DNA from: Elymus sibiricus
Lineage: Eukaryota; Streptophyta; Magnoliopsida; Poales; Poaceae
Assembly: GCA_039707655.1 (NCBI GenBank)
Contig: CM077673.1
Coordinates: forward strand, 3,110,001 to 3,174,000
DNA: 64,000 nt
Direction: 5' to 3'
In this document: in pieces, positions 24,575-33,789 of the stretch
Numbering within the stretch: position 1 is the stretch's first letter
Layout of the letters: each line of letters begins with the position of its first letter
Notes under the pieces: model-generated
The model's input: the letters and a program-made list of their open reading frames with translations, nothing else
What the model was told of the DNA's origin: nothing
The model's database searches: none
Made by a program: the position numbers and the translations under genes

Positions 24575-26110
24575 GTTGTCGTGGTCGTCCCAACATTTGG
24601 GGATGCCCGGGGTTGGTTACGGGGACGTCGCCAAAACTCGCAGATTTGGTCCATTCTTACCAGTTTTGTATTCTATTATTCACTGTTTTTGGTTGTCGTG
24701 GTCGTCCCAACATTTGGGGATGCCCGGGGTCCGGTTACGGGGATCTCCCCAAAACTCGCAGATTTGGTCCATTCTTACCAGTTTTCTATGCTATTATTCA
24801 CTGTTTTTTGGTTGTCGTGGTCGTCCGAACGTTTGGGGAAGCCCGGGGTCCGGTTACGGGGACCTCGCAAAAATTCGCAGATTTGGTCCATTCTTACCAG
24901 TTTTCTATGCTATTACTCACTCATTTTCGGTCCCGGGGCGATCCAAATGTTCGGGGAATCAGGGGGTCCGCTTATGGGGAGCTCGCCAAAACTCACTGAT
25001 TTTGTCCATTCTGACCAGATTTCTATGCTATCATTCACTGTTTTTCGGTAGTCGTGGTCGTCCGAACGTTCGGGGAAGCCCGGGGTGCGGTTACGGGGAC
25101 CTCGCCAAAACTAGCAGATTTTGTGTCCCGGCTAGTTTTCTATGCTACTACTCACTAATTTTGGGTCCCGGGGCGATCCAAACGTCCGGGGAACCCCGGG
25201 GTCCGCATACGGGGACCGGGCCAAAACTCGCAGATTTGGTCCATTCTTACCAGTTTTCTATGCTATTATTCACTGGTTTTTGGTAGTTGTGGTCGTCCGA
25301 ACGTTCGGGGAAGCTCGGGATGCGGTTACGGGGACCTCGCCAAAACTAACAGATTTTGTCTGTTCCGGCCAGTTTTCTATGCTATTACTAACTGATTTTG
25401 GGTCCCGAGGTGATCCAAACGTTCGGGGAACCCCGGGGTCTGCTTACGGGGACTTCGCCAAAACTCGCAGATTTGGTCCATTCTTACCAGATTTCTGTGC
25501 TATTATTCACTGTTTTTTTGTTGTCGTGGTCGTCCAAACGTTCGGGGAAGCCCGTGGACCGGTTACGGGGACCTCGCCAAAACTCGCAGATTTGGTCCAT
25601 TCTTACCAGTTTTCTGTGCTATTATTCACTGTTTTTGGTTGTCGTGGTCGTCCGAACGTTCGGGGAAGCCCGTGGACCGGTTATGGGGACCTCGCCAAAA
25701 CTCGCAGATTTGGTCCATTCTTACCTGTTTTCTATGCTATTACTCACTCATTTTGGGTCCCGGGGCGATCCAAATGTTCGGGGAACCCCGGAGTCCGCTT
25801 ACTGGGACCTCGCCAAAACTCGCAGATTTTGTCCATTCTGACCAGATTTCTATGCTATTATTCACTATTTTTTTGTTGTCGTGGTCGTCCGAACTTTCGG
25901 GGAGGCCCGTGGACCGGTTACGGGGACCTCGCCAAAACTAGCAGATTTTGCCTGTTCCGGCCAGTTTTCTATGCTACTACTCACTAACTTTGGGTCTCGA
26001 GGCGATCCAAATGTTCGGGGAACCCCGGGGTCCGTTTACGGGCACCTCGCCTAAACTCGCAGAGTTGGTCCATTCTGACCAGTTTTCTATGCTATTATTC
26101 ACTGTTTTTG
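24575..26110 (+). repeat. 13-mer HOR copy 8 (1536 bp)
   Basis: Complete unit. It has a private ACTCACTGATTTTG in class 4 near 24,991, CACTAACTTTGGG near 25,982, and the paired class 13 variant CGCCTAAACTCGC with CAGAGTTGG near 26,047-26,067. Confidence 0.94.
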
Positions 26111-26227
26111 GTTGTCGTGGTCGTCCCAACATTTGGGGATGCCCGGGGTTGGTTACGGGGACGTCGCCAAAACTCGCAGATTTGGTCCATTCTTACCAGT
26201 TTTGTATTCTATTATTCACTGTTTTTG
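26111..26227 (+). repeat. Monomer class 1 (type A) of the reference 13-mer
   Basis: 117 bp, beginning GTTGTCGTGGTCGTCCCAAC. Diagnostic features are ATTTGGGGATG and CGGGGTTGGTTACGGGGACG, and a variant AT-rich half TTTTGTATTCTATTATTC. The GAACGTTC palindrome is degraded to CAACATTT. Used here as the phase marker for HOR copies. Confidence 0.9.
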
Positions 26228-26346
26228 GTTGTCGTGGTCGTCCCAACATTTGGGGATGCCCGGGGTCCGGTTACGGGGATCTCCCCAAAACTCGCAGATT
26301 TGGTCCATTCTTACCAGTTTTCTATGCTATTATTCACTGTTTTTTG
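26228..26346 (+). repeat. Monomer class 2 (type A)
   Basis: 119 bp. It shares CCCAACATTTGGGGATG with class 1 but has GGGTCCGGTTACGG and the diagnostic GGGGATCTCCCCAAAAC in place of GGGGACCTCGCCAAAAC. GGGGATCTCCCC is close to a perfect inverted repeat (GGGGA / TCCCC arms). It ends in a 6-T tract. Confidence 0.9.
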
Positions 26347-26463
26347 GTTGTCGTGGTCGTCCGAACGTTTGGGGAAGCCCGGGGTCCGGTTACGGGGACC
26401 TCGCAAAAATTCGCAGATTTGGTCCATTCTTACCAGTTTTCTATGCTATTACTCACTCATTTT
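26347..26463 (+). repeat. Monomer class 3 (type A)
   Basis: 117 bp. Diagnostic features are GAACGTTTGGGGAAG and CCTCGCAAAAATTCGCAG, the latter a changed form of the conserved box. Its AT-rich half is the form that precedes type B monomers (TATTACTCACTCATTTT). Confidence 0.9.
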
Positions 26464-26583
26464 CGGTCCCGGGGCGATCCAAATGTTCGGGGAATCAGGG
26501 GGTCCGCTTATGGGGAGCTCGCCAAAACTCACAGATTTTGTCCATTCTGACCAGATTTCTATGCTATCATTCACTGTTTTTCG
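26464..26583 (+). repeat. Monomer class 4 (type B)
   Basis: 120 bp. Diagnostic features are CGGTCCCGGGGCGATCC, GGGGAATCAGGGGGTCC and TATGGGGAGCTCGCC, then CTCACAGATTTTGTCC. The ACCCCGGGGT palindrome of other type B monomers is lost. The tail has TATCATTCACT. Confidence 0.9.
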
Positions 26584-26698
26584 GTAGTCGTGGTCGTCCG
26601 AACGTTCGGGGAAGCCCGGGGTGCGGTTACGGGGACCTCGCCAAAACTAGCAGATTTTGTGTCCCGGCTAGTTTTCTATGCTACTACTCACTAATTTT
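26584..26698 (+). repeat. Monomer class 5 (type A)
   Basis: 115 bp, the shortest class. Diagnostic features are GTAGTCGTGGTCG, CCCGGGGTGCGG and a divergent second half, ACTAGCAGATTTTGTGTCCC then GGCTAGTTTTCTATGC. Many copies in zones 1, 3 and 4 carry an extra GT here (TTTTGTGTGTCCC), a useful marker. Confidence 0.9.
26604..26621 (+). other. CENP-B-box-like near match with one extra spacer base (example)
   Basis: The class 5 monomer reads TTCG, four bases, A, three bases, CGGG. The known CENP-B box core is TTCG, four bases, A, two bases, CGGG, so all nine core bases are present but the last spacer is one base too long. Class 8 at 26,958-26,973 has the same spacing. Classes 9, 10 and 12 lack CGGG. 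This may be coincidence in a GC-rich dyad; it is recorded as a visible resemblance, not a called binding site. Confidence 0.3.
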
Positions 26699-26818
26699 GG
26701 GTCCCGGGGCGATCCAAACGTCCGGGGAACCCCGGGGTCCGCATACGGGGACCGGGCCAAAACTCGCAGATTTGGTCCATTCTTACCAGTTTTCTATGCT
26801 ATTATTCACTGGTTTTTG
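26699..26818 (+). repeat. Monomer class 6 (type B)
   Basis: 120 bp. Diagnostic features are CAAACGTCCGGGGAACCCC, GGGGTCCGCATACGG and GGGGACCGGGCCAAAAC. It carries the longest inverted repeat of the unit (CCGGGG-AA-CCCCGG). The tail ends TTCACTGGTTTTTGG, leading into class 7. Confidence 0.9.
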
Positions 26819-26935
26819 GTAGTTGTGGTCGTCCGAACGTTCGGGGAAGCTCGGGATGCGGTTACGGGGACCTCGCCAAAACTAACAGATTTTGTCTGTT
26901 CCGGCCAGTTTTCTATGCTATTACTAACTGATTTT
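26819..26935 (+). repeat. Monomer class 7 (type A)
   Basis: 117 bp. Diagnostic features are GTAGTTGTGGTCGTCCGAAC, GGGGAAGCTCGGGATGCGG and ACTAACAGATTTTGTCTG with TTCCGGCCAG. The tail TATTACTAACTGATTTT precedes class 8. Confidence 0.9.
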
Positions 26936-27055
26936 GGGTCCCGAGGTGATCCAAACGTTCGGGGAACCCCGGGGTCTGCTTACGGGGACTTCGCCAAAAC
27001 TCGCAGATTTGGTCCATTCTTACCAGATTTCTGTGCTATTATTCACTGTTTTTTT
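26936..27055 (+). repeat. Monomer class 8 (type B)
   Basis: 120 bp. Diagnostic features are GGGTCCCGAGGTGATCC and GGGGTCTGCTTACGG with GGGGACTTCGCC. It contains the 10-bp perfect palindrome ACCCCGGGGT at 26,966-26,975. The tail CCAGATTTCTGTGC ends in a 7-T tract. Confidence 0.9.
26966..26975. other. 10-bp perfect palindrome in type B monomers (example)
   Basis: ACCCCGGGGT is self-complementary and is present in most type B monomers (classes 6, 8 and 13), overlapping the looser inverted repeat CGGGG-AA-CCCCG just upstream. Together with the type A palindrome it puts at least one GC-rich dyad in nearly every monomer. Confidence 0.8.
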
Positions 27056-27173
27056 GTTGTCGTGGTCGTCCAAACGTTCGGGGAAGCCCGTGGACCGGTT
27101 ACGGGGACCTCGCCAAAACTCGCAGATTTGGTCCATTCTTACCAGTTTTCTGTGCTATTATTCACTGTTTTTG
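27056..27173 (+). repeat. Monomer class 9 (type A)
   Basis: 118 bp. Diagnostic features are GTCCAAACGTTCGGGG and CCCGTGGACCGGTTACGG. This monomer is missing from the two 1417 bp units and is replaced by two monomers (9a and 9b) in the 14-mer of zone 4. Confidence 0.9.
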
Positions 27174-27290
27174 GTTGTCGTGGTCGTCCGAACGTTCGGG
27201 GAAGCCCGTGGACCGGTTATGGGGACCTCGCCAAAACTCGCAGATTTGGTCCATTCTTACCTGTTTTCTATGCTATTACTCACTCATTTT
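27174..27290 (+). repeat. Monomer class 10 (type A)
   Basis: 117 bp. It has the complete 12-bp palindrome CCGAACGTTCGG at 27,188-27,199 and the diagnostic CCGGTTATGGGG and CTTACCTGTTTTC. The plus strand has no TAA, TAG or TGA in any frame. The tail TATTACTCACTCATTTT leads into a type B monomer. Confidence 0.9.
27188..27199. other. 12-bp perfect palindrome in type A monomers (example)
   Basis: CCGAACGTTCGG equals its own reverse complement. It occurs in intact form in most class 5, 7 and 10 monomers and as decayed forms (CGAACATTCGG, CCAAACGTTCGG, CGAACGTTTGG) in other type A classes. Most decayed forms are one transition at a CpG away. Possible roles are a protein-binding dyad or simply an inherited sequence; no binding protein is shown. 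Confidence 0.8.
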
Positions 27291-27410
27291 GGGTCCCGGG
27301 GCGATCCAAATGTTCGGGGAACCCCGGAGTCCGCTTACTGGGACCTCGCCAAAACTCGCAGATTTTGTCCATTCTGACCAGATTTCTATGCTATTATTCA
27401 CTATTTTTTT
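27291..27410 (+). repeat. Monomer class 11 (type B)
   Basis: 120 bp. Diagnostic features are CCCCGGAGTCCGCTTACTGG. In many units the head reads GTTCGCGGAACC rather than GTTCGGGGAACC. This class holds the marks that separate the alpha form (GATTTAACCATTC) from the beta form (CCTCGGCAAAAC) of the unit between 30 and 52 kb. Confidence 0.9.
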
Positions 27411-27527
27411 GTTGTCGTGGTCGTCCGAACTTTCGGGGAGGCCCGTGGACCGGTTACGGGGACCTCGCCAAAACTAGCAGATTTTGCCTGTTCCGGCCAG
27501 TTTTCTATGCTACTACTCACTAACTTT
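27411..27527 (+). repeat. Monomer class 12 (type A)
   Basis: 117 bp. Diagnostic features are GAACTTTCGGGGAGGCCC and ACTAGCAGATTTTGCCTG. It lacks the intact palindrome (AACGTT became AACTTT). The tail CTACTACTCACTAA precedes class 13. Confidence 0.9.
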
Positions 27528-27646
27528 GGGTCTCGAGGCGATCCAAATGTTCGGGGAACCCCGGGGTCCGTTTACGGGCACCTCGCCTAAACTCGCAGAG
27601 TTGGTCCATTCTGACCAGTTTTCTATGCTATTATTCACTGTTTTTG
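27528..27646 (+). repeat. Monomer class 13 (type B)
   Basis: 119 bp. Diagnostic features are GGGTCTCGAGGCGATCC and GTCCGTTTACGGGCACC. In this copy and the previous one the box reads CGCCTAAACTCGCAGAGTTGG, a paired private variant. It closes the 13-mer and runs into class 1 of the next unit at 27,647. Confidence 0.9.
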
Positions 27647-29182
27647 GTTGTCGTGGTCGTCCCAACATTTGGGGATGCCCGGGGTTGGTTACGGGGACGT
27701 CGCCAAAACTCGCAGATTTGGTCCATTCTTACCAGTTTTGTATTCTATTATTCACTGTTTTTGGTTGTCGTGGTCGTCCCAACATTTGGGGATGCCCGGG
27801 GTCCGGTTACGGGGATCTCCCCAAAACTCGCAGATTTGGTCCATTCTTACCAGTTTTCTATGCTATTATTCACTGTTTTTTGGTTGTCGTGGTCGTCCGA
27901 ACGTTTGGGGAAGCCCGGGGTCCGGTTACGGGGACCTCGCAAAAATTCGCAGATTTGGTCCATTCTTACCAGTTTTCTATGCTATTACTCACTCATTTTC
28001 GGTCCCGGGGCGATCCAAATGTTCGGGGAATCAGGGGGTCCGCTTATGGGGAGCTCGCCAAAACTCACAGATTTTGTCCATTCTGACCAGATTTCTATGC
28101 TATCATTCACTGTTTTTCGGTAGTCGTGGTCGTCCGAACGTTCGGGGAAGCCCGGGGTGCGGTTACGGGGACCTCGCCAAAACTAGCAGATTTTGTGTCC
28201 CGGCTAGTTTTCTATGCTACTACTCACTAATTTTGGGTCCCGGGGCGATCCAAACGTCCGGGGAACCCCGGGGTCCGCATACGGGGACCGGGCCAAAACT
28301 CGCAGATTTGGTCCATTCTTACCAGTTTTCTATGCTATTATTCACTGGTTTTTGGTAGTTGTGGTCGTCCGAACGTTCGGGGAAGCTCGGGATGCGGTTA
28401 CGGGGACCTCGCCAAAACTAACAGATTTTGTCTGTTCCGGCCAGTTTTCTATGCTATTACTAACTGATTTTGGGTCCCGAGGTGATCCAAACGTTCGGGG
28501 AACCCCGGGGTCTGCTTACGGGGACTTCGCCAAAACTCGCAGATTTGGTCCATTCTTACCAGATTTCTGTGCTATTATTCACTGTTTTTTTGTTGTCGTG
28601 GTCGTCCAAACGTTCGGGGAAGCCCGTGGACCGGTTACGGGGACCTCGCCAAAACTCGCAGATTTGGTCCATTCTTACCAGTTTTCTGTGCTATTATTCA
28701 CTGTTTTTGGTTGTCGTGGTCGTCCGAACGTTCGGGGAAGCCCGTGGACCGGTTATGGGGACCTCGCCAAAACTCGCAGATTTGGTCCATTCTTACCTGT
28801 TTTCTATGCTATTACTCACTCATTTTGGGTCCCGGGGCGATCCAAATGTTCGGGGAACCCCGGAGTCCGCTTACTGGGACCTCGCCAAAACTCGCAGATT
28901 TTGTCCATTCTGACCAGATTTCTATGCTATTATTCACTATTTTTTTGTTGTCGTGGTCGTCCGAACTTTCGGGGAGGCCCGTGGACCGGTTACGGGGACC
29001 TCGCCAAAACTAGCAGATTTTGCCTGTTCCGGCCAGTTTTCTATGCTACTACTCACTAATTTTGGGTCTCGAGGCGATCCAAATGTTCGGGGAACCCCGG
29101 GGTCCGTTTACGGGCACCTCGCCAAAACTCGCAGATTTGGTCCATTCTGACCAGTTTTCTATGCTATTATTCACTGTTTTTG
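27647..29182 (+). repeat. 13-mer HOR copy 10 (1536 bp)
   Basis: Complete unit without noticed private changes. Class 13 returns to the common CGCCAAAACTCGCAG and CACTAATTTTGGG forms. Confidence 0.94.
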
Positions 29183-30718
29183 GTTGTCGTGGTCGTCCCA
29201 ACATTTGGGGATGCCCGGGGTTGGTTACGGGGACGTCGCCAAAACTCGCAGATTTGGTCCATTCTTACCAGTTTTGTATTCTATTATTCACTGTTTTTGG
29301 TTGTCGTGGTCGTCCCAACATTTGGGGATGCCCGGGGTCCGGTTACGGGGATCTCCCCAAAACTCGCAGATTTGGTCCATTCTTACCAGTTTTCTATGCT
29401 ATTATTCACTGTTTTTTGGTTGTCGTGGTCGTCCGAACGTTTGGGGAAGCCCGGGGTCCGGTTACGGGGACCTCGCAAAAATTCGCAGATTTGGTCCATT
29501 CTTACCAGTTTTCTATGCTATTACTCACTCATTTTCGGTCCCGGGGCGATCCAAATGTTCGGGGAATCAGGGGGTCCGCTTATGGGGAGCTCGCCAAAAC
29601 TCACAGATTTTGTCCATTCTGACCAGATTTCTATGCTATCATTCACTGTTTTTCGGTAGTCGTGGTCGTCCGAACGTTCGGGGAAGCCCGGGGTGCGGTT
29701 ACGGGGACCTCGCCAAAACTAGCAGATTTTGTGTCCCGGCTAGTTTTCTATGCTACTACTCACTAATTTTGGGTCCCGGGGCGATCCAAACGTCCGGGGA
29801 ACCCCGGGGTCCGCATACGGGGACCGGGCCAAAACTCGCAGATTTGGTCCATTCTTACCAGTTTTCTATGCTATTATTCACTGGTTTTTGGTAGTTGTGG
29901 TCGTCCGAACGTTCGGGGAAGCTCGGGATGCGGTTACGGGGACCTCGCCAAAACTAACAGATTTTGTTTGTTCCGGCCAGTTTTCTATGCTATTACTAAC
30001 TGATTTTGGGTCCCGAGGTGATCCAAACGTTCGGGGAACCCCGGGGTCTGCTTACGGGGACTTCGCCAAAACTCGCAGATTTGGTCCATTCTTACCAGAT
30101 TTCTGTGCTATTATTCACTGTTTTTTTGTTGTCGTGGTCGTCCAAACGTTCGGGGAAGCCCGTGGACCGGTTACGGGGACCTCGCCAAAACTCGCAGATT
30201 TGGTCCATTCTTACCAGTTTTCTGTGCTATTATTCACTGTTTTTGGTTGTCGTGGTCGTCCGAACGTTCGGGGAAGCCCGTGGACCGGTTATGGGGACCT
30301 CGCCAAAACTCGCAGATTTGGTCCATTCTTACCTGTTTTCTATGCTATTACTCACTCATTTTGGGTCCCGGGGCGATCCAAATGTTCGGGGAACCCCGGA
30401 GTCCGCTTACTGGGACCTCGCCAAAACTCGCAGATTTTGTCCATTCTGACCAGATTTCTATGCTATTATTCACTATTTTTTTGTTGTCGTGGTCGTCCGA
30501 ACTTTCGGGGAGGCCCGTGGACCGGTTACGGGGACCTCGCCAAAACTAGCAGATTTTGCCTGTTCCGGCCAGTTTTCTATGCTACTACTCACTAATTTTG
30601 GGTCTCGAGGCGATCCAAATGTTCAGGGAACCCCGGGGTCCGTTTACGGGCACCTCGCCAAAACTCGCAGATTTGGTCCATTCTGACCAGTTTTCTATGC
30701 TATTATTCACTGTTTTTG
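29183..30718 (+). repeat. 13-mer HOR copy 11 (1536 bp)
   Basis: Complete unit. Private changes are GATTTTGTTTGTTCC in class 7 near 29,965 and GTTCAGGGAACC in class 13 near 30,623. Confidence 0.94.
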
Positions 30719-32253
30719 GTTGTCGTGGTCGTCCCAACATTTGGGGATGCCCGGGGTTGGTTACGGGGACGTCGCCAAAACTCGCAGATTTGGTCCATTC
30801 TTACCAGTTTTGTATTCTATTATTCACTGTTTTTGGTTGTCGTGGTCGTCCCAACATTTGGGGATGCCCGGGGTCCGGTTACGGGGATCTCCCCAAAACT
30901 CGCAGATTTGGTCCATTCTTACCAGTTTTCTATGCTATTATTCACTGTTTTTTGGTTGTCGTGGTCGTCCGAACGTTTGGGGAAGCCCGGGGTCCGGTTA
31001 CGGGGACCTCGCAAAAATTCGCAGATTTGGTCCATTCTTACCAGTTTTCTATGCTATTACTCACTCATTTTCGGTCCCGGGGCGATCCAAATGTTCGGGG
31101 AATCAGGGGGTCCGCTTATGGGGAGCTCGCCAAAACTCACAGATTTTGTCCATTCTGACCAGATTTCTATGCTATCATTCACTGTTTTTCGGTAGTCGTG
31201 GTCGTCCGAACGTTCGGGGAAGCCCGGGGTGCGGTTACGGGGACCTCGCCAAAACTAGCAGATTTTGTGTCCCGGCTAGTTTTCTATGCTACTACTCACT
31301 AATTTTGGGTCCCGGGGCGATCCAAACGTCCGGGGAACCCCGGGGTCCGCATACGGGGACCGGGCCAAAACTCGCAGATTTGGTCCATTCTTACCAGTTT
31401 TCTATGCTATTATTCACTGGTTTTTGGTAGTTGTGGTCGTCCGAACGTTCGGGGAAGCTCGGGATGCGGTTACGGGGACCTCGCCAAAACTAACAGATTT
31501 TGTCTGTTCTGGCCAGTTTTCTATGCTATTACTAACTGATTTTGGGTCTCGAGGTGATCCAAACGTTCGGGGAACCCCGGGGTCTGCTTACGGGGACTTC
31601 GCCAAAACTCGCAGATTTGGTCCATTCTTACCAGATTTCTGTGCTATTATTCACTGTTTTTTTGTTGTTGTGGTCGTCCAAACGTTCGGGGAAGCCCGTG
31701 GACCGGTTACGGGGACCTCGCCAAAACTCGCAGATTTGGTCCATTCTTACCAGTTTTCTGTGCTATTATTCACTGTTTTTGGTTGTCGTGGTCGTCCGAA
31801 CGTTCGGGGAAGCCCGTGGACCGGTTATGGGGACCTCGCCAAAACTCGCAGATTTGGTCCATTCTTACCTGTTTTCTATGCTATTACTCACTCATTTTGG
31901 GTCCCGGGGCGATCCAAATGTTCGCGGAACCCCGGAGTCCGCTTACTGGGACCTCGCCAAAACTCGCAGATTTAACCATTCTGACCAGATTTCTATGCTA
32001 TTATTCACTATTTTTTTGTTGTCGTGGTCGTCCGAACTTTCGGGGAGGCCCGTGGACCGGTTACGGGGACCTCGCCAAAACTAGCAGATTTTGCCTGTTC
32101 CGGCCAGTTTTCTATGCTACTACTCACTAATTTTGGGTCTCGAGGCGATCCAAATGTTCGGGGAACCCCGGGGTCCGTTTACGGGCACCTCGCCAAAACT
32201 CGCAGATTTGGTCCATTCTGACCAGTTTTCTATGCTATTATTCACTGTTTTTG
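30719..32253 (+). repeat. 13-mer HOR copy 12, alpha form (1535 bp)
   Basis: First unit with the alpha mark TTTAACCATTC at 31,971, one base shorter than the usual TTTTGTCCATTC. Private changes are TGTTCTGGCCAG near 31,506, GGGTCTCGAGGTGATCC near 31,545 and TTGTTGTTGTGGTCG near 31,661. Confidence 0.93.
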
Positions 32254-33789
32254 GTTGTCGTGGTCGTCCCAACATTTGGGGATGCCCGGGGTTGGTTACG
32301 GGGACGTCGCCAAAACTCGCAGATTTGGTCCATTCTTACCAGTTTTGTATTCTATTATTCACTGTTTTTGGTTGTCGTGGTCGTCCCAACATTTGGGGAT
32401 GCCCGGGGTCCGGTTACGGGGATCTCCCCAAAACTCGCAGATTTGGTCCATTCTTACCAGTTTTCTATGCTATTATTCACTGTTTTTTTGTTGTCGTGGT
32501 CGTCCGAACGTTTGGGGAAGCCCGGGGTCCGGTTACGGGGACCTCGCAAAAATTCGCAGATTTGGTCCATTCTTACCAGTTTTCTATGCTATTACTCACT
32601 CATTTTCGGTCCCGGGGCGATCCAAATGTTCGGGGAATCAGGGGGTCCGCTTATGGGGAGCTCGCCAAAACTCACAGATTTTGTCCATTCTGACCAGATT
32701 TCTATGCTATCATTCACTGTTTTTCGGTAGTCGTGGTCGTCCGAACGTTCGGGGAAGCCCGGGGTGCGGTTACGGGGACCTCGCCAAAACTAGCAGATTT
32801 TGTGTCCCGGCTAGTTTTCTATGCTACTACTCACTAATTTTGGGTCCCGGGGCGATCCAAACGTCCGGGGAACCCCGGGGTCCGCATACGGGGACCGGGC
32901 CAAAACTCGCAGATTTGGTCCATTCTTACCAGTTTTCTATGCTATTATTCACTGGTTTTTGGTAGTTGTGGTCGTCCGAACGTTCGGGGAAGCTCGGGAT
33001 GCGGTTACGGGGACCTCGCCAAAACTAACAGATTTTGTCTGTTCCGGCCAGTTTTCTATGCTATTACTAACTGATTTTGGGTCCCGAGGTGATCCAAACG
33101 TTCGGGGAACCCCGGGGTCTGCTTACGGGGACTTCGCCAAAACTCGCAGATTTGGTCCATTCTTACCAGATTTCTGTGCTATTATTCACTGTTTTTTTGT
33201 TGTCGTGGTCGTCCAAACGTTCGGGGAAGCCCGTGGACCGGTTACGGGGACCTCGCCAAAACTCGCAGATTTGGTCCATTCTTACCAGTTTTCTGTGCTA
33301 TTATTCACTGTTTTTGGTTGTCGTGGTCGTCCGAACGTTCGGGGAAGCCCGTGGACCGGTTATGGGGACCTCGCCAAAACTCGCAGATTTGGTCCATTCT
33401 TACCTGTTTTCTATGCTATTACTCACTCATTTTGGGTCCCGGGGCGATCCAAATGTTCGCGGAACCCCGGAGTCCGCTTACTGGGACCTCGGCAAAACTC
33501 GCAGATTTTGTCCATTCTGACCAGATTTCTATGCTATTATTCACTATTTTTTTGTTGTCGTGGTCGTCCGAACTTTCGGGGAGGCCCGTGGACCGGTTAC
33601 GGGGACCTCGCCAAAACTAGCAGATTTTGCCTGTTCCGGCCAGTTTTCTATGCTACTACTCACTAATTTTGGGTCTCGAGGCGATCCAAATGTTCGGGGA
33701 ACCCCGGGGTCCGTTTACGGGCACCTCGCCAAAACTCGCAGATTTGGTCCATTCTGACCAGTTTTCTATGCTATTATTCACTGTTTTTG
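32254..33789 (+). repeat. 13-mer HOR copy 13, beta form (1536 bp)
   Basis: Carries the beta mark CCTCGGCAAAAC near 33,487 and a 7-T tract (CTGTTTTTTTGTTG) before class 3 near 32,482, a feature shared with copy 16. Confidence 0.93.

Larger units (their letters stand above)
26111..27646 (+). repeat. 13-mer HOR copy 9, reference unit (1536 bp)
   Basis: Used to define the 13 classes. The A/B order is A A A B A B A B A A B A B, with lengths 117, 119, 117, 120, 115, 120, 117, 120, 118, 117, 120, 117 and 119. It shares both class 13 variants and CACTAACTTTGGG with copy 8, so copies 8 and 9 are recent tandem sisters at least at their right ends. Confidence 0.95.

Noticed and set aside
26228..26346. 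GGGGATCTCCCC in class 2 as a transcription factor site (NF-kB-like).
   Set aside because: A short palindrome produced by two substitutions in the conserved box; no promoter context, and it occurs only because class 2 is repeated.
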